Positions 1 through 10,734 are shown, counted from the stretch's first letter. The stretch: DNA of 64,000 nt from Erwinia sp. E_sp_B01_1 (GCF_036865545.1 NZ_CP142208.1:930001-994000), one strand, 5' to 3'. The notes: generated by a model not told the origin, from the sequence alone. Made by a program: numbers and translations.

Positions 1-747
1 TCGTTTACCGTACCGGGCAGGACGTTATTGCAGCCGCTGTCCCTGACCTTTCCCGCCGGGAAAGTCTGTGGACTGATTGGTCACAATGGCTCCGGAAAAT
101 CGACGCTACTGAAACTACTGGGCAGGCATCAGGCGGCCTCTGAGGGTCAGGTGCATCTGAATGGCAAGGCGATTGCCGACTGGCAAAGTAAAGCTTTCGC
201 GCGTGAAGTGGCTTATCTGCCGCAGCAACTTCCCCCTGCCGAAGGGATGACGGTGCGGGAGCTGGTGTCAATGGGTCGCTATCCCTGGCACGGCGCGCTG
301 GGGCGCTATGGCGCAGAAGATCGTGAGCGGGTGGAAGAAGCTATCTCGCTGGTTGGCCTCAAGCCGTTTGCTTTACGCCTGGTCGACAGCCTCTCCGGTG
401 GCGAGCGCCAGCGTGCATGGATAGCGATGCTGGTGGCGCAGAACAGTCGCTGCCTGCTGCTGGATGAACCTACCTCCGCCCTGGACATTGCCCATCAGGT
501 GGAGGTGCTGGCGCTGATCCAGCGTCTGAGCCGCGAGCGTGGTCTGACAGTTATCGCGGTGCTGCATGATATCAATATGGCTTCCCGTTACTGTGATCAT
601 CTGGTGGCGCTGCGCGGTGGCGGAATGATTGCCCAGGGCGATGCTGCGGCAATCATGCAGGCCAGCGTGCTTGATGAAATTTATGGTATCCCGATGGGGA
701 TATTGCCTCACCCTAATGGCGGTGCGCCGGTGAGTTTTGTTTACTGA
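1..747 (+). CDS. fhuC: Ferric hydroxamate ABC transporter ATPase FhuC (5' partial)
   Basis: ATP-hydrolysing subunit of the Fhu importer, which drives uptake of ferrichrome-type siderophores across the inner membrane with FhuD and FhuB. The reading frame is open from base 1 (Ser-Phe-Thr-Val-Pro-Gly), so about 16 N-terminal residues of the roughly 265-residue family protein lie outside the window. Visible motifs in order are Walker A GHNGSGKST, the Q-loop region AYLPQQLPPAEGMTV, the ABC signature LSGGERQR, Walker B CLLLDEPTSALD and the switch histidine in VLHDINMA. The C-terminus (PVSFVY) matches E. coli FhuC. fhuD starts 3 bases after the stop. The TTG at 28 is not the real start, because the similarity continues upstream of it. 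Confidence 0.97.
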   Translation, partial: SFTVPGRTLLQPLSLTFPAGKVCGLIGHNGSGKSTLLKLLGRHQAASEGQVHLNGKAIADWQSKAFAREVAYLPQQLPPAEGMTVRELVSMGRYPWHGALGRYGAEDRERVEEAISLVGLKPFALRLVDSLSGGERQRAWIAMLVAQNSRCLLLDEPTSALDIAHQVEVLALIQRLSRERGLTVIAVLHDINMASRYCDHLVALRGGGMIAQGDAAAIMQASVLDEIYGIPMGILPHPNGGAPVSFVY

Positions 748-750
748 CAG

Positions 751-1644
751 ATGGATGTTCCCATGCCGGATTATTACCGCCGCCGTTTATTGATGGCGAT
801 GGCACTTGCGCCTTTACTGCCTGCCTGGCATGCCCGGGCAGCCTCACCAGTCGATATTCAGCGCATTATCAGCCTGGAGTGGCGACCTACTGAAATGCTG
901 CTGGCGTTGGGCATTTCTCCCCTTGGTGCCGCTGACCTGTATAATTACGATCTGTGGGTGGGGGAGCCCAAACTGTCAGACACCACCGTTGATGTCGGGC
1001 TGCGCACTGAACCTAATCTGGAGTTGATGATCCAGATGAAGCCCTCGCTGATTGTTTACTCCTCCGGCTATGGCCCTTCCGTTGACACCATCAATAAAAT
1101 CGCCCCAGGCATGGGGTTCCCTTTCAGTGATGACAGCGGCAAGCCCCTGACTGTAGCCCGTAAATCCCTTCTGCAACTCGCCGAAAGAATTGGAAGGATG
1201 CCTCAGGCTCAACATCATCTTGCTGAATTTGATGCGTTTATCGCGCAGGCGAAAGCACGCCAGGCCGCCAGGGTACAACGCCCGTTGTTACTGATCTCCG
1301 TGCTGGATACCAGCCATGTGATGGTGTTTGGCAAAGGCAGCCTGTTCCTGGAAGTGATGGAAGAGATTGGCCTGGTGAATGCCTGGCACGGCGAGACCAC
1401 CTACTGGGGAAGTACGCTGGTGGGTATCGAGCGGCTGGCCTCGATCCGTGATGTGGACGTGGTCTGTTTCGATCATGGCGACGAAAAGATCATGCAAAAT
1501 GTGACCTCGACACCGCTGTGGAAATCCATGCCTTTTGTGCGTGAAAACCGGTTCCGTCGGGTGCCTCAGGTGTGGTTTTACGGTGGAACACTGTCGGCCA
1601 TGCGCTTCTGCCGCCTGTTAGATCACGCGCTGGAGGCAGCATGA
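751..1644 (+). CDS. fhuD: Ferric hydroxamate periplasmic binding protein FhuD
   Basis: Periplasmic receptor that hands ferric hydroxamates (ferrichrome, coprogen, ferrioxamine type) to FhuB. The 297-residue length matches the family (E. coli 296). The N-terminus YYRRRLLMAMALAPLL has consecutive arginines before a hydrophobic stretch and ends in HARA, which is a Tat-like signal peptide as in E. coli FhuD. The mature part has the class III binding-protein pattern, with GLRTEPNLELM and VWFYGGTLSAMRF aligning to E. coli. It lies 3 bases after fhuC and its stop overlaps the fhuB start, so the three genes are translationally coupled. Confidence 0.96.
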   Translation: MDVPMPDYYRRRLLMAMALAPLLPAWHARAASPVDIQRIISLEWRPTEMLLALGISPLGAADLYNYDLWVGEPKLSDTTVDVGLRTEPNLELMIQMKPSLIVYSSGYGPSVDTINKIAPGMGFPFSDDSGKPLTVARKSLLQLAERIGRMPQAQHHLAEFDAFIAQAKARQAARVQRPLLLISVLDTSHVMVFGKGSLFLEVMEEIGLVNAWHGETTYWGSTLVGIERLASIRDVDVVCFDHGDEKIMQNVTSTPLWKSMPFVRENRFRRVPQVWFYGGTLSAMRFCRLLDHALEAA

Positions 1645-3620
1645 AAACCGTCTCCCGTTTCCCTGTTATTTTACTGTCATTACTGCTGCTTGCCGCTCTT
1701 GGCCTGACCTGGATTAACTTCAGCCATCATCTTCCGGTTTCGCAATGGCGTGAAACGCTCGTGGCGGCGAATCCCGATAATGTTGACCAGATGGTGTTTC
1801 ATTACAGCCTGCTGCCACGCCTGACGCTCTCTCTGCTGGTGGGCGCGGGACTGGGGCTGGTAGGGCTGCTGTTTCAGCAAGTATTGCGTAATCCTCTGGC
1901 CGAGCCGGCAACGCTGGGCGTGGCTTCAGGTGCGCAGCTGGGACTGACGATCGTCACGCTCTGGAGCCTGCCTGGCGATCTTTTTACTCAGCAAATTGCC
2001 TCGATGGTGGGGGCTATTGCGGTGGGGCTGATTGTCTTTGGCATCGCCTGGGGGAAACGTCTCTCGCCTGTGACCCTGATCCTGGCGGGTCTGGTAATGT
2101 CACTTTATTGCGGCGCGGTAAATCAGGTGCTTGGCCTGTTTAATCATGAGCGTCTGCAAAGCATGTTTCTGTGGAGCACCGGCACCCTGAACCAGATGGA
2201 CTGGCATGGCGTCAGCTTTATCTGGCCAAAACTGCTGGCAGGGTTTGTATTGTCACTGATGCTTTTACGGCCCATGAAGCTGATGGGGCTGGATGATGGC
2301 GTGGCCCGCAATCTGGGGCTGGCCTTGTCGGCTGCCCGTCTGCTGGTACTGGCGCTGGCTATCGTGCTCAGCGCCCAACTGGTGAATGCGGCGGGCATTA
2401 TCGGGTTTATCGGTCTGTTCTCGCCGCTGCTGGCAAAAATGCTGGGTGCGCGGCGTCTGCTCAGCCGTCTGCTGCTGGCCCCCTTGATCGGCATGCTGCT
2501 GTTATGGCTGGCGGATCAGGTGGTGATCTGGCTGACCGATAACTGGCGGGAAGTGTCTACCGGCACGGCAACGGCCATTATCGGTTCGCCGTTGCTGCTG
2601 TGGTTACTGCCCCGACTGCGTACTGCCGCCGTCCCTCCTGCGATGAACCAGGGCGATCATGTGCCGGTAGAGCGTCATCATGTGTGGGGATGGGCCATTG
2701 CCGGTGGTGTGGCACTGCTGGTGATGTCTGTGATTGCACTGAGTCTTGGGCGCGATGCCCAGGGCTGGAGCTGGGTGTCAGGCGATCTCTTCAGCCAGCT
2801 TGTTCCCTGGCGGTTGCCTCGCCTGGTCGCGGCGATTGCTACCGGCATGATCCTTGGCGTTGCTGGCTGCATTGTACAACGTCTTACCGGTAACCCCATG
2901 GCGAGCCCGGAAGTGCTGGGAATCAGTTCCGGGGCGGCTTTTGGGGTAGTAATTATGCTGTTCCTGGTGCCGGGTGATGCGTTTGGCTGGCTGTTACCTG
3001 CCGGCAGCATCGGGGCGGCAGTGACCCTGTTCATCATCACCGTGGTGGGGGGCAGAGGGGGATTCTCGCCTGAACGTATGTTACTGGCCGGGATGGCACT
3101 GAGTACGGCCTTTGCCACCCTGCTGTTGATGCTGCTGGCCAGTGGCGATCCGCGTATGGCGAACCTGATGACCTGGCTTTCAGGATCGACTTACAGCATT
3201 GATGCCGCTCAGGCGTGGCGGACAGTAATCATCACCGTAGTTCTGCTGGCGCTGGTACCGTTTTGCCGCCGCTGGCTGACAGTGCTGCCACTGGGCGGGG
3301 AAACGGCGCGTTCGCTGGGGGTGGCATTAAAACCCTCCCGCTTTGCCCTGTTGCTGCTGGCTGCTGCACTCACGGCTGCGGCTACGCTGACCATCGGTCC
3401 TTTAAGCTTTATTGGGTTGATGGCCCCGCATATTGTTCGCATGCTTGGCTTCCGTCGTGCGATGCCGCAACTGATTATGGCGGCTTTGATGGGCGGTCTG
3501 CTGATGGCGTTAGCAGACTGGTGTGGCCGGATGGTAGCTTTCCCGAATCAGATCCCGGCGGGGCTGCTGGCTACCTTTATCGGCGCACCTTACTTCGTTT
3601 ATCTGCTGCGGAAGGTGTAA
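1641..3620 (+). CDS. fhuB: Ferric hydroxamate ABC transporter permease FhuB
   Basis: Inner-membrane permease of the hydroxamate siderophore importer. It is a tandem duplication of the FecCD/BtuC fold in one chain: residues about 1-330 form one half and about 340-659 the other, each repeating the motif seen in RNPLAEPATLGVASGAQLG and in GNPMASPEVLGISSGAAFG. With the ATG at 1641 it is 659 residues (E. coli 660), and that ATG overlaps the fhuD TGA (ATGA). The frame is also open upstream from 1572, but that part would lie inside fhuD and has no family match. A strong terminator follows at 3697. Confidence 0.96.
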   Translation: MKTVSRFPVILLSLLLLAALGLTWINFSHHLPVSQWRETLVAANPDNVDQMVFHYSLLPRLTLSLLVGAGLGLVGLLFQQVLRNPLAEPATLGVASGAQLGLTIVTLWSLPGDLFTQQIASMVGAIAVGLIVFGIAWGKRLSPVTLILAGLVMSLYCGAVNQVLGLFNHERLQSMFLWSTGTLNQMDWHGVSFIWPKLLAGFVLSLMLLRPMKLMGLDDGVARNLGLALSAARLLVLALAIVLSAQLVNAAGIIGFIGLFSPLLAKMLGARRLLSRLLLAPLIGMLLLWLADQVVIWLTDNWREVSTGTATAIIGSPLLLWLLPRLRTAAVPPAMNQGDHVPVERHHVWGWAIAGGVALLVMSVIALSLGRDAQGWSWVSGDLFSQLVPWRLPRLVAAIATGMILGVAGCIVQRLTGNPMASPEVLGISSGAAFGVVIMLFLVPGDAFGWLLPAGSIGAAVTLFIITVVGGRGGFSPERMLLAGMALSTAFATLLLMLLASGDPRMANLMTWLSGSTYSIDAAQAWRTVIITVVLLALVPFCRRWLTVLPLGGETARSLGVALKPSRFALLLLAAALTAAATLTIGPLSFIGLMAPHIVRMLGFRRAMPQLIMAALMGGLLMALADWCGRMVAFPNQIPAGLLATFIGAPYFVYLLRKV

Positions 3621-3696
3621 GCACGCTCAGTTTGCACTGAGGTTATCGTTGCAGAAACGCTGAGCTTTCAGCCCGGAACGTTAATCAGGGCAGCCT

Positions 3697-3736
3697 GAAA
3701 AAAACGCCTGATGAGTGAATCATCAGGCGTTTTTTA
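3697..3736. terminator. Bidirectional intrinsic terminator between fhuB and hemL
   Basis: Perfect 11-bp stem acgcctgatga / tcatcaggcgt around a 5-base loop (3704-3730). A-tracts on the left and T-tracts on the right let it serve both the rightward fhu operon and the leftward hemL gene. Confidence 0.93.
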
Positions 3737-3791
3737 TGCAGATTTATTGTTTCGTGACGCCTGGCTAACTGGCTATGCCATCACTCCGCTT

Positions 3792-5075
3792 TCAGGCCAG
3801 CTTAGCAAAGCTACGACGCGCAGCGGCAATGGTGTTGTCAATGTCCTGCTCGCTGTGGGCCAGAGACATAAAGCCAGCCTCAAAGGCAGAAGGGGCCAGG
3901 TAAATTCCCTCTTCCAGCATCAGGTGGAAGAACTTTTTAAAGCGTTCCACGTCGCACCCGGACACATCCTGATAACTGCTCACGGATGCTGCTGAGGTGA
4001 AGAAGATCCCGAACATCCCCCCAACGTGATTCACCACCAGGGGAATGCCAGTCTCTTTCGCCGCGGCCAGCAGACCTTCAGCCAGTTGGGTTGTCAGCGC
4101 TGTCAGCTTGTCGTGGCTGCCGGGTTTGGCAATCTCGCTCAGGCAGGCAAAACCGGCGGCCATAGCAATAGGGTTACCTGAGAGCGTACCCGCCTGGTAA
4201 ACAGGGCCGGTTGGTGCCAGCGCTTCCATCACGTCACGACGGCCACCAAATGCACCCACAGGCATACCGCCGCCGATGATTTTGCCCAGACAGGTCAGAT
4301 CGGGCTTCACGCCGTAATGCGCCTGAGCCCCGGCCAGTGCGACACGGAAGCCGGTCATCACTTCATCAATGATAAACAGCGCGCCGAACTCATCACACAG
4401 CGCACGCAGACCAGGCAGGAAATCGTCATGCGGTGGAATGCAGTTCATGTTGCCTGCGACCGGCTCAACGATAATACAGGCAATCTCGTGCGGATACTGT
4501 TCGAAGGCCGCCCGCACAGAGTCGAGGTCGTTGTACGTGCAGGTCAGGGTATGTTTAGCGAAATCTGCCGGAACGCCCGGAGAGTCAGGCTGGCCCAGCG
4601 TCAGTGCACCGGAACCCGCTTTAACCAGCAGGCAGTCGGCATGACCGTGATAGCAGCCTTCAAACTTAATGATCTTGTCACGATGGGTGAAGCCACGTGC
4701 CAGGCGAATTGCGCTCATGGTGGCTTCGGTGCCTGAGTTGACCATACGGACCATATCCATGGTTGGCACCAGCGTGGTGACCAGCTGCGCCATTTTGACT
4801 TCCATCTCGGTAGGCGCGCCAAAGCTCAGACCGCGTTCAGCGGCCTCAATCACCGCATTGCGGATGGCAGGGTGGTTATGACCCAGCACCATCGGCCCCC
4901 AGGAGCCAACGTAGTCGACATACGCTTTGCCGTCGGCATCGTATAAGTAGGCGCCATCAGCACGTTCGATAAAGAGCGGTACACCGCCAACGCCGCTAAA
5001 GGCGCGCACCGGGGAGTTTACGCCACCGGGGATATATTGCTGTGCCTGAGCATACAGGTTTTCAGACTTACTCAT
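3792..5075 (-). CDS. hemL: Glutamate-1-semialdehyde 2,1-aminomutase HemL
   Basis: PLP enzyme that converts glutamate-1-semialdehyde to 5-aminolevulinate, the committed precursor of heme, siroheme and cobalamin in the C5 pathway. It has 427 residues, close to E. coli (426). The PLP-binding lysine is Lys265 in [11 protein letters not shown]; the cofactor-contacting segments [13 protein letters not shown] and [11 protein letters not shown] are present. It starts at ATG with [20 protein letters not shown], the usual N-terminus. It is monocistronic and convergent with fhuB, with a shared terminator. Confidence 0.98.
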   Translation of the reverse strand: MSKSENLYAQAQQYIPGGVNSPVRAFSGVGGVPLFIERADGAYLYDADGKAYVDYVGSWGPMVLGHNHPAIRNAVIEAAERGLSFGAPTEMEVKMAQLVTTLVPTMDMVRMVNSGTEATMSAIRLARGFTHRDKIIKFEGCYHGHADCLLVKAGSGALTLGQPDSPGVPADFAKHTLTCTYNDLDSVRAAFEQYPHEIACIIVEPVAGNMNCIPPHDDFLPGLRALCDEFGALFIIDEVMTGFRVALAGAQAHYGVKPDLTCLGKIIGGGMPVGAFGGRRDVMEALAPTGPVYQAGTLSGNPIAMAAGFACLSEIAKPGSHDKLTALTTQLAEGLLAAAKETGIPLVVNHVGGMFGIFFTSAASVSSYQDVSGCDVERFKKFFHLMLEEGIYLAPSAFEAGFMSLAHSEQDIDNTIAAARRSFAKLA

Positions 5076-5246
5076 GCTTCCGCTCCTGAGAATTCATTTA
5101 GAAAAACCCGGCCATTCTAAGGGAACATGGGGCAGGGTTAAAAGGTAAGTCGGGCTTTTGACACGAATAGAAAGGAAATTTTCCCGGGACATCGCTGCTG
5201 AGCAGGGTAAGATATTGACTTATCTTTACTAAATAATGAACAGGGT

Positions 5247-6686
5247 ATGAACGAACCAACGTCCTCTACTGAGCAACTGAACACTGTCCCGGCCCGGCGT
5301 GGGGATTTCCTCCGGTTGATCCTGCGGGGCGATAAGACGCCCGTAGCGGTACTGATTGTCGCGGGTGTCGTGGGGACGCTGGCAGGTCTTGTCGGCGTTG
5401 CCTTTGAAAAAGCGGTCAATGCGGTTACTGCTCAGCGACTGTCGATGCTGGCAACGGTGGATAAGCACTGGATACTGGTCTTTCCTCTGGCATTTATTCT
5501 TTCCGGGTTACTGGCTATGGTGGGGTATTACCTCGTCAGGCGTTTTGCCCCGGAGGCTTCCGGTTCGGGCATTCCTGAAATTGAAGGGGCGCTGGAAGAG
5601 CTACGTCCTGTCCGCTGGTGGCGGGTGATCCCGGTAAAATTTGTCGATGGAATGGGCGCTTTGGGGGCCGGGATGGTGCTGGGGCGTGAAGGGCCAACCG
5701 TGCAGCTTGGCGGCAATATAGGCCGGATGGTGCTGGATATCTTCCGGATGAAAAGCACTGAAGCCCGCCATTCCCTGCTGGCAACCGGGGCCGCCGCCGG
5801 GCTTTCCGCCGCGTTCAATGCGCCGCTGGCCGGTATCCTGTTTATTATTGAAGAGATGCGGCTGCAATTTCGGTACAGCGTGATTTCGGTGAAAGCCGTG
5901 TTTATTGGCGTGATCATGTCGAGCATTGTTTTCCGTATCTTCAACGGAGAAGGAGCGGTCATTGAAGTGGGGAAACTGGCTACTGCGCCGGTCAACACCC
6001 TCTGGCTTTATCTGCTGCTGGGCATGCTGTTTGGCGTGGTTGGCGTGCTGTTCAATACGCTTATCTTCAAAACCCAGGATATGTTTCAACGGCTGCACGG
6101 CGGGAATCTGCGCAAAATCCTGATTATTGGCGGTGTACTGGGTGGCGTGTGTGGCGTGCTGGGCGTTATTGAGCCAGAAGCGGCAGGCGGCGGATTTAAT
6201 CTGATCCCGATTGCCGCTGCCGGGAATTACACGGTTGGCATGCTGCTGTTTATCTTCATTACCCGCGTCGTTACCACGCTGCTGTGCTTCGGATCCGGTG
6301 CACCTGGCGGTATTTTTGCTCCGATGCTGGCGCTGGGAACCCTGTTGGGCACGGCGTTTGGCATGGCGAGCGCCTCACTGTTTCCTGCTTATCATCTGGA
6401 AGCGGGCACTTTTGCCATTGCCGGAATGGGCGCGCTTTTTGCCGCCTCAGTCAGGGCACCGCTGACCGGGATCGTGCTTGTTTTGGAAATGACCGACAAT
6501 TATCAGCTTATTCTGCCGATGATTATTACCTGTCTTGGCGCAACATTACTGGCACAGTTTCTTGGCGGCAAACCGCTCTATTCATCGCTGCTGGCGCGTA
6601 CGCTGGCTAAACAACAGCAAAGAGATGATGAGAAAGTGGCAGCACAGAGTGCCACGCAGGCCGACATGAAAACGGCGGATACTTGA
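5247..6686 (+). CDS. clcA: H+/Cl- exchange transporter ClcA
   Basis: Inner-membrane CLC antiporter that exchanges two chloride ions for one proton and supports extreme acid resistance. It has 479 residues (E. coli 473). The selectivity signatures are in the expected order: GSGIPE at 106-111, GREGP at 146-150 with the gating glutamate Glu148, the internal proton-transfer glutamate Glu203 in [17 protein letters not shown], and the tyrosine in KPLYSSLL corresponding to E. coli Tyr445. The tail after about residue 455 is hydrophilic and poorly conserved. It is divergent from hemL and upstream of erpA, the E. coli arrangement. Confidence 0.97.
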   Translation: MNEPTSSTEQLNTVPARRGDFLRLILRGDKTPVAVLIVAGVVGTLAGLVGVAFEKAVNAVTAQRLSMLATVDKHWILVFPLAFILSGLLAMVGYYLVRRFAPEASGSGIPEIEGALEELRPVRWWRVIPVKFVDGMGALGAGMVLGREGPTVQLGGNIGRMVLDIFRMKSTEARHSLLATGAAAGLSAAFNAPLAGILFIIEEMRLQFRYSVISVKAVFIGVIMSSIVFRIFNGEGAVIEVGKLATAPVNTLWLYLLLGMLFGVVGVLFNTLIFKTQDMFQRLHGGNLRKILIIGGVLGGVCGVLGVIEPEAAGGGFNLIPIAAAGNYTVGMLLFIFITRVVTTLLCFGSGAPGGIFAPMLALGTLLGTAFGMASASLFPAYHLEAGTFAIAGMGALFAASVRAPLTGIVLVLEMTDNYQLILPMIITCLGATLLAQFLGGKPLYSSLLARTLAKQQQRDDEKVAAQSATQADMKTADT

Positions 6687-6775
6687 TTGCTATACTTGTG
6701 TATAAGATAATGGTGCGAGAGATGGTCGATTTATGACCTGGCAGGCAACCGCCTGAATGCATACTGGAGTATTAA

Positions 6776-7120
6776 ATGAGTGACGATATAGCTCTGCCCC
6801 TGCAGTTTACTGAAGCAGCGGCCAGTAAAGTCAAAAATCTGATTTCAGACGAAGAGAACCCTGACCTGAAACTGCGTGTTTATATCACCGGTGGCGGCTG
6901 CAGTGGTTTCCAGTACGGGTTTACCTTTGATGATAAGGTAAACGACGGCGATATGACCATCGAGAAGGCTGGCGTAGCGCTGGTTGTGGATCCGATGAGC
7001 CTGCAGTATCTGGTCGGCGGCGCGGTGGATTACACTGAAGGGCTGGAAGGCTCACGGTTTATCGTCACCAATCCCAACGCCAAAACCACCTGTGGCTGTG
7101 GCTCTTCGTTCAGCATCTGA
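6776..7120 (+). CDS. erpA: Iron-sulfur cluster insertion protein ErpA
   Basis: A-type carrier that delivers Fe-S clusters to apo-proteins, notably isoprenoid-pathway enzymes IspG and IspH. The 114-residue length is identical to E. coli. The three cluster-ligating cysteines are visible: Cys42 in [11 protein letters not shown], and Cys106 and Cys108 in CGCGSSF at the C-terminus. An 89-bp gap separates it from clcA and holds space for its own promoter. A GC hairpin follows the stop. Confidence 0.98.
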   Translation: MSDDIALPLQFTEAAASKVKNLISDEENPDLKLRVYITGGGCSGFQYGFTFDDKVNDGDMTIEKAGVALVVDPMSLQYLVGGAVDYTEGLEGSRFIVTNPNAKTTCGCGSSFSI

Positions 7121-7128
7121 TGCAGTTG

Positions 7129-7160
7129 CCCCGGCACGTCCGTCGCCGGGGTTCGTTCTT
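7129..7160. terminator. GC-rich hairpin after erpA
   Basis: ccccggc (7129-7135) pairs with gccgggg (7145-7151) and is followed by a T-rich stretch. It sits between the convergent erpA and the leftward small exported-protein gene. The T-run is weak, so termination efficiency is uncertain. Confidence 0.6.
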
Positions 7161-7413
7161 ACCATTCTACCGTGACTAACTTCGCCACAGTGCGGCGTTC
7201 ACTATCCTGTGAAATTACCGATTCAGTGACTTTTGGCTGGGCCGATTCCTGCTGGCCACAGTTTACTGCGGGTAAGTTTGCTGGTGTGGTGCTTTGCCCG
7301 TCAATGTGACATTGCGAGTAAATGGTCAGTTTGACCCCAATGCTGCCCGTTATAGACGCCGCACAGGCATGACCAGCCATCATAAGGCCAAGGGCCAGAT
7401 AAACGGCTTTCAT
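7159..7413 (-). CDS. Small exported protein of unknown function
   Basis: I do not recognise this gene. From the ATG at 7413 it encodes 84 residues. An AGGA stands 10 bases before the ATG, which favours it over the in-frame start further upstream at 7446. Residues 1-19 (MKAVYLALGLMMAGHACAA) form a clear Sec signal peptide with a cleavable ACA-A end. The mature part has two cysteines (YSQCHI and VNCGQQ) that could form a disulfide. The stretch ITGSIGVKLTIYSQCHI resembles the first strands of spore-coat-U/CsuA-type pilin domains, and the end KLVTVEW resembles their final strand, but the middle is far too short for a full domain. That likeness is only suggestive. In E. coli this position holds yadS, which is absent here. 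It lies downstream of btuF with a 145-bp gap. Confidence 0.7.
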   Translation of the reverse strand: MKAVYLALGLMMAGHACAASITGSIGVKLTIYSQCHIDGQSTTPANLPAVNCGQQESAQPKVTESVISQDSERRTVAKLVTVEW

Positions 7414-7558
7414 TGTTTTGCTTTCCTGGTGTAAAAATCCGGGCATCAGCCCAAAATCGGGCAGCGAGAATAAAATATTTCGCCGCCTCGTTATTTTATT
7501 AACGACAATTTCTGCCGAAACTTTAACCGGCTTTGTGCGGTTTTAAGGTTTCAGAGCA

Positions 7559-8350
7559 TCAACCGGGGTGCAACTGGCTGCACAATTGTTGAGCTGCCAG
7601 CATAATACGGGGTCCCGGCCGGCTAAACCAGTCATCATTTAGCATGATCACCGGCACCTCTAACTGTGGATGCCACCAGGCCTGGATCGCCGGAATGCGG
7701 TTTCTTTCTCCTCCTGCCACTATGACGGCGGGTGCGCGCATCAATACCTGTTCACGGCTCACCTGCGGCCAGGCCACGCGGCTGTCGGCAAAAATGTTCT
7801 CACCGGCGCAGAGTTGCAGAATCGCATTCTGAAGCGTATTGCCGGAAGCGGTAAACAGCGGCTGCTGGCCAAACTGTAGAAAAACCCGCTTTGTGGGCAG
7901 CGCCGAGTAGCGGCTGCGCAGAGACTCCTGCTGATGGATAAGGGTTTCAGCGGCGCGTTCAGCTTTTTCCGGTTGAGGACTCCAGGCTTTTAGCTGCCGT
8001 AAACTGGCCGCAATCTGATCGACAGTGGTCGGATTGATCCAGACGACATCAATACCGAAGGCGCTGAGTTGATCGACCTGGCGCTGAGGATTTCCCTCGC
8101 GCCATGCCAGCACCACATCAGGCTTAAGGGCGAGAATGCGTTCGGTATTGATCCCCTGCCAGTTGGCCACCTGCTCAATGCGGGTGGCGTCGGCCGGATA
8201 ATCGGAATAAGCACTGACCCCGACAGGCGTGATGCCTGCTGCAAAGGCCAGCTCTGTCAGGCTCGGTGCCAGCGTGATCACTCTTGGCGCCGCAGCCGCA
8301 GCGCCCAAAGAGCACAGCAGCAGCAGAAAGGCGAGGCCTCGCTTAGCCAC
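7559..8350 (-). CDS. btuF: Vitamin B12 periplasmic binding protein BtuF
   Basis: Periplasmic receptor that delivers cobalamin to BtuCD. It has 263 residues, starts with GTG, and has a signal peptide [17 protein letters not shown] followed by [19 protein letters not shown], matching mature E. coli BtuF. The two cysteines that form the disulfide in E. coli are kept ([10 protein letters not shown] and AQQLCSQL). The start overlaps the end of mtnN by 8 bases, so the two are co-translated, the same pairing as in E. coli. Confidence 0.95.
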   Translation of the reverse strand: MAKRGLAFLLLLCSLGAAAAAPRVITLAPSLTELAFAAGITPVGVSAYSDYPADATRIEQVANWQGINTERILALKPDVVLAWREGNPQRQVDQLSAFGIDVVWINPTTVDQIAASLRQLKAWSPQPEKAERAAETLIHQQESLRSRYSALPTKRVFLQFGQQPLFTASGNTLQNAILQLCAGENIFADSRVAWPQVSREQVLMRAPAVIVAGGERNRIPAIQAWWHPQLEVPVIMLNDDWFSRPGPRIMLAAQQLCSQLHPG

Positions 8351-9041
8351 GGGAGAGCCTGGTCAGCAGGGTTTCAACCAGCAGGGAGGATTGCTTCGCT
8401 GCCACCACCAGGAACTCATCAAAGCTCAGGTGAGATTCTTTGTCGGCCACGTCGGAGATGGCACGGACCACCACAAAAGGCACGGCAAACTGATGGCAGA
8501 CATGGGCAATCGCCGTGGCTTCCATCTCCACACCGGCAGCCTGCGGGAAGGTGGAACGGATGCGTGCCAGAGGCTCTGCACCATTGATAAAGGCATCACC
8601 GCTCACCACCAGGCCGCGAACAGCGTGCAGGCCGAGCTGGGCGATACTGGCTTCTGCCGCTTCGATCAGCGCCGCATCGGCCTTGAAAGCGGCCGGGCAA
8701 CCTGCCATCTGGCCTGGCTCATAACCAAATGCCGTAACATCGGCATCGTGATAGCGCACTTCGTCGGATACCAGGATATCGCCTACTGTCAGCGAAGGCG
8801 CCAGACCACCAGCCGAACCGGTGTTGATTATGAAATCTGGTTTGCAAAGCTGAAGCAGCAGGGTGGTCCCCAGCGCGGCGGAAACTTTTCCAATGCCCGA
8901 CTTCAGCAGCGCAACTTCAACGCCATTCAGCGTGCCGGTGTAGATTTCGCAGCCTGCCAGCGTCAGTGTCTGACGGTTTTCAATTTTGTCACGCAGCAGG
9001 GTTACTTCCTGCTCCATTGCACCAATAATGCCTGCTTTCAT
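8343..9041 (-). CDS. mtnN: 5'-methylthioadenosine/S-adenosylhomocysteine nucleosidase
   Basis: Hydrolyses methylthioadenosine, S-adenosylhomocysteine and 5'-deoxyadenosine to adenine plus the thioribose or ribose product, in methionine salvage and autoinducer-2 precursor formation. From the ATG at 9041 ([16 protein letters not shown]) it is 232 residues, exactly the E. coli length. The catalytic Glu12 (AMEQE) and the Asp of AISDVAD (about residue 197) are present. In-frame starts further upstream (9098) would add a non-conserved leader. First gene of the mtnN-btuF pair, divergent from dgt. Confidence 0.97.
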   Translation of the reverse strand: MKAGIIGAMEQEVTLLRDKIENRQTLTLAGCEIYTGTLNGVEVALLKSGIGKVSAALGTTLLLQLCKPDFIINTGSAGGLAPSLTVGDILVSDEVRYHDADVTAFGYEPGQMAGCPAAFKADAALIEAAEASIAQLGLHAVRGLVVSGDAFINGAEPLARIRSTFPQAAGVEMEATAIAHVCHQFAVPFVVVRAISDVADKESHLSFDEFLVVAAKQSSLLVETLLTRLSRG

Positions 9042-9163
9042 AGGGATACTCGCTATTGTTGTGGAAGTCATCTGTCCTTTCGGCGCATAGTCTATCATGG
9101 CAGGATGAGGGACATAATCCGTAACGCAGGCATGAATCAGGTGCCGGACAATGGGAAGCAGGC

Positions 9164-10669
9164 ATGACCGAAATCGACTTCAGGAAAAAGATCAATTATC
9201 AGCGTCGTTATCGTCCGCAGCAGGGACTGAAAGACGAGCATGAAATTCTGCGTATTTTTGAGAGCGATCGCGGGCGCATTATCAACTCTGCCGCTATCCG
9301 GCGTCTGCAACAGAAAACGCAGGTCTTTCCACTTGAACGCAATGCCGCAGTGCGGTCCAGACTGACCCATTCGCTGGAAGTGCAGCAGGTTGGGCGTTAC
9401 ATCGCCAAAGAGGTGTTGACCCGGCTCAAGGAGCAGAATCTGCTGGAGAACTACGGTCTGGCTCAGCTAACCGGCCCGTTTGAAAGCATTGTCGAGATGG
9501 CCTGCCTGATGCACGATATTGGCAATCCGCCTTTTGGTCATTTTGGCGAATCCGCAATCAATGACTGGTTCCGTCAGCGTCTCGATACTCACTATCTGCC
9601 GGAAGAAGCACGGAGCGATCGCTGCGAGCCGCACGTCCTGCGTTTTGAAAATGATGGCTTCAACGATCTTCGTGCAAAGATTCGTCAGGATTTATCGGAG
9701 TTCGAGGGTAACGCTCAGGCCATTCGCATGGTGCATTCGCTGTTGAGAATGAACCTGACCTGGGCGCAGGTCGGCTGTATTTTAAAATATACCCGGCCCG
9801 CCTGGCACAGGGGAAAAATCCCCCCGCACCGTGATTATCTGATGAAGAAACCGGGATATTATCTGGCAGAAGCAGAATACGTTGCGCGATTACGTAAAGA
9901 ACTGGATCTTCAGCCGCACTGCCGCTTTCCTCTGACCTATATCATGGAAGCCGCAGATGATATTTCCTATTGTGTTGCTGACCTTGAAGATGCGGTGGAA
10001 AAAAACATTTTTACCGTTGAGCGACTTTATGAACATTTATTCGCGCTCTGGCCAAATCATCAACCTGGCGATCTGTTCAGCGTGGTTGTGACTAACGCGC
10101 TGGATAAATCCAGAAGTTCTCAGACCAGCCGCAGTAGTGAAGATCAATTCTTTATGTATTTAAGAGTGAATACGGTTGCCCGACTTGTTCCCCATGCCGC
10201 CGGCCGGTTTATTGATAATTTACCGGATGTTTTTGACGGAAAATTCAATGAAGCGCTGTTGGAAGATGGCAGTTCACAGAGCCTGCTGCTGGAAACTTTT
10301 AAAAAAGTGGCCTTTCGTCATGTATTTAACCACCCCGACGTAGAGCAGCTGGAGCTTCAGGGTTACCGGGTCATTAAGGGATTGTTGGATATTTATCATC
10401 CTTTACTGATGCTGACTCAGCAGGAGTTTGCGGAGCTGGTGGAAAAGGATTACTTAAAAGGTTATCCGATTGAAACGCGACTATTTCATAAACTCTCTAC
10501 CCGATTCCGTCTCGCTTATAGTGAGGCAATGGCCAGGCTGGATAATCGGGCAGGAGATATCGCCATTTGGGAATATTATTATCGGGCGAGAATGCTGCAG
10601 GATTACGTCAGCGGTATGACGGATCTTTATGCATGGGACGAGTACCGTCGCCTGATGGCGGTGGAATAA
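9164..10669 (+). CDS. dgt: Deoxyguanosinetriphosphate triphosphohydrolase Dgt
   Basis: HD-domain enzyme that cleaves dGTP to deoxyguanosine and tripolyphosphate, affecting dNTP pools and mutation rate. It has 501 residues (E. coli 505). Metal-binding residues of the HD fold are His69 ([12 protein letters not shown]) and His117-Asp118 ([16 protein letters not shown]), the same numbering as E. coli. The C-terminal segment [15 protein letters not shown] is nearly identical to E. coli. The region around residues 140-165 is shorter and more divergent than in E. coli. Confidence 0.97.
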   Translation: MTEIDFRKKINYQRRYRPQQGLKDEHEILRIFESDRGRIINSAAIRRLQQKTQVFPLERNAAVRSRLTHSLEVQQVGRYIAKEVLTRLKEQNLLENYGLAQLTGPFESIVEMACLMHDIGNPPFGHFGESAINDWFRQRLDTHYLPEEARSDRCEPHVLRFENDGFNDLRAKIRQDLSEFEGNAQAIRMVHSLLRMNLTWAQVGCILKYTRPAWHRGKIPPHRDYLMKKPGYYLAEAEYVARLRKELDLQPHCRFPLTYIMEAADDISYCVADLEDAVEKNIFTVERLYEHLFALWPNHQPGDLFSVVVTNALDKSRSSQTSRSSEDQFFMYLRVNTVARLVPHAAGRFIDNLPDVFDGKFNEALLEDGSSQSLLLETFKKVAFRHVFNHPDVEQLELQGYRVIKGLLDIYHPLLMLTQQEFAELVEKDYLKGYPIETRLFHKLSTRFRLAYSEAMARLDNRAGDIAIWEYYYRARMLQDYVSGMTDLYAWDEYRRLMAVE

Positions 10670-10734
10670 CATTAAGGCTGTATGAAATGTAAAGAGTGGG
10701 AATAAATTTTTACCTTTAACATAAACTTTTTCAT

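Noticed and set aside
3711..3995. 94-codon rightward frame after fhuB
   Set aside because: It runs from the bidirectional terminator into the complement of hemL and has no domain or SD.
8229..9167. 312-codon rightward open frame over btuF/mtnN
   Set aside because: It is the complement of two well-supported genes and shows no domain.
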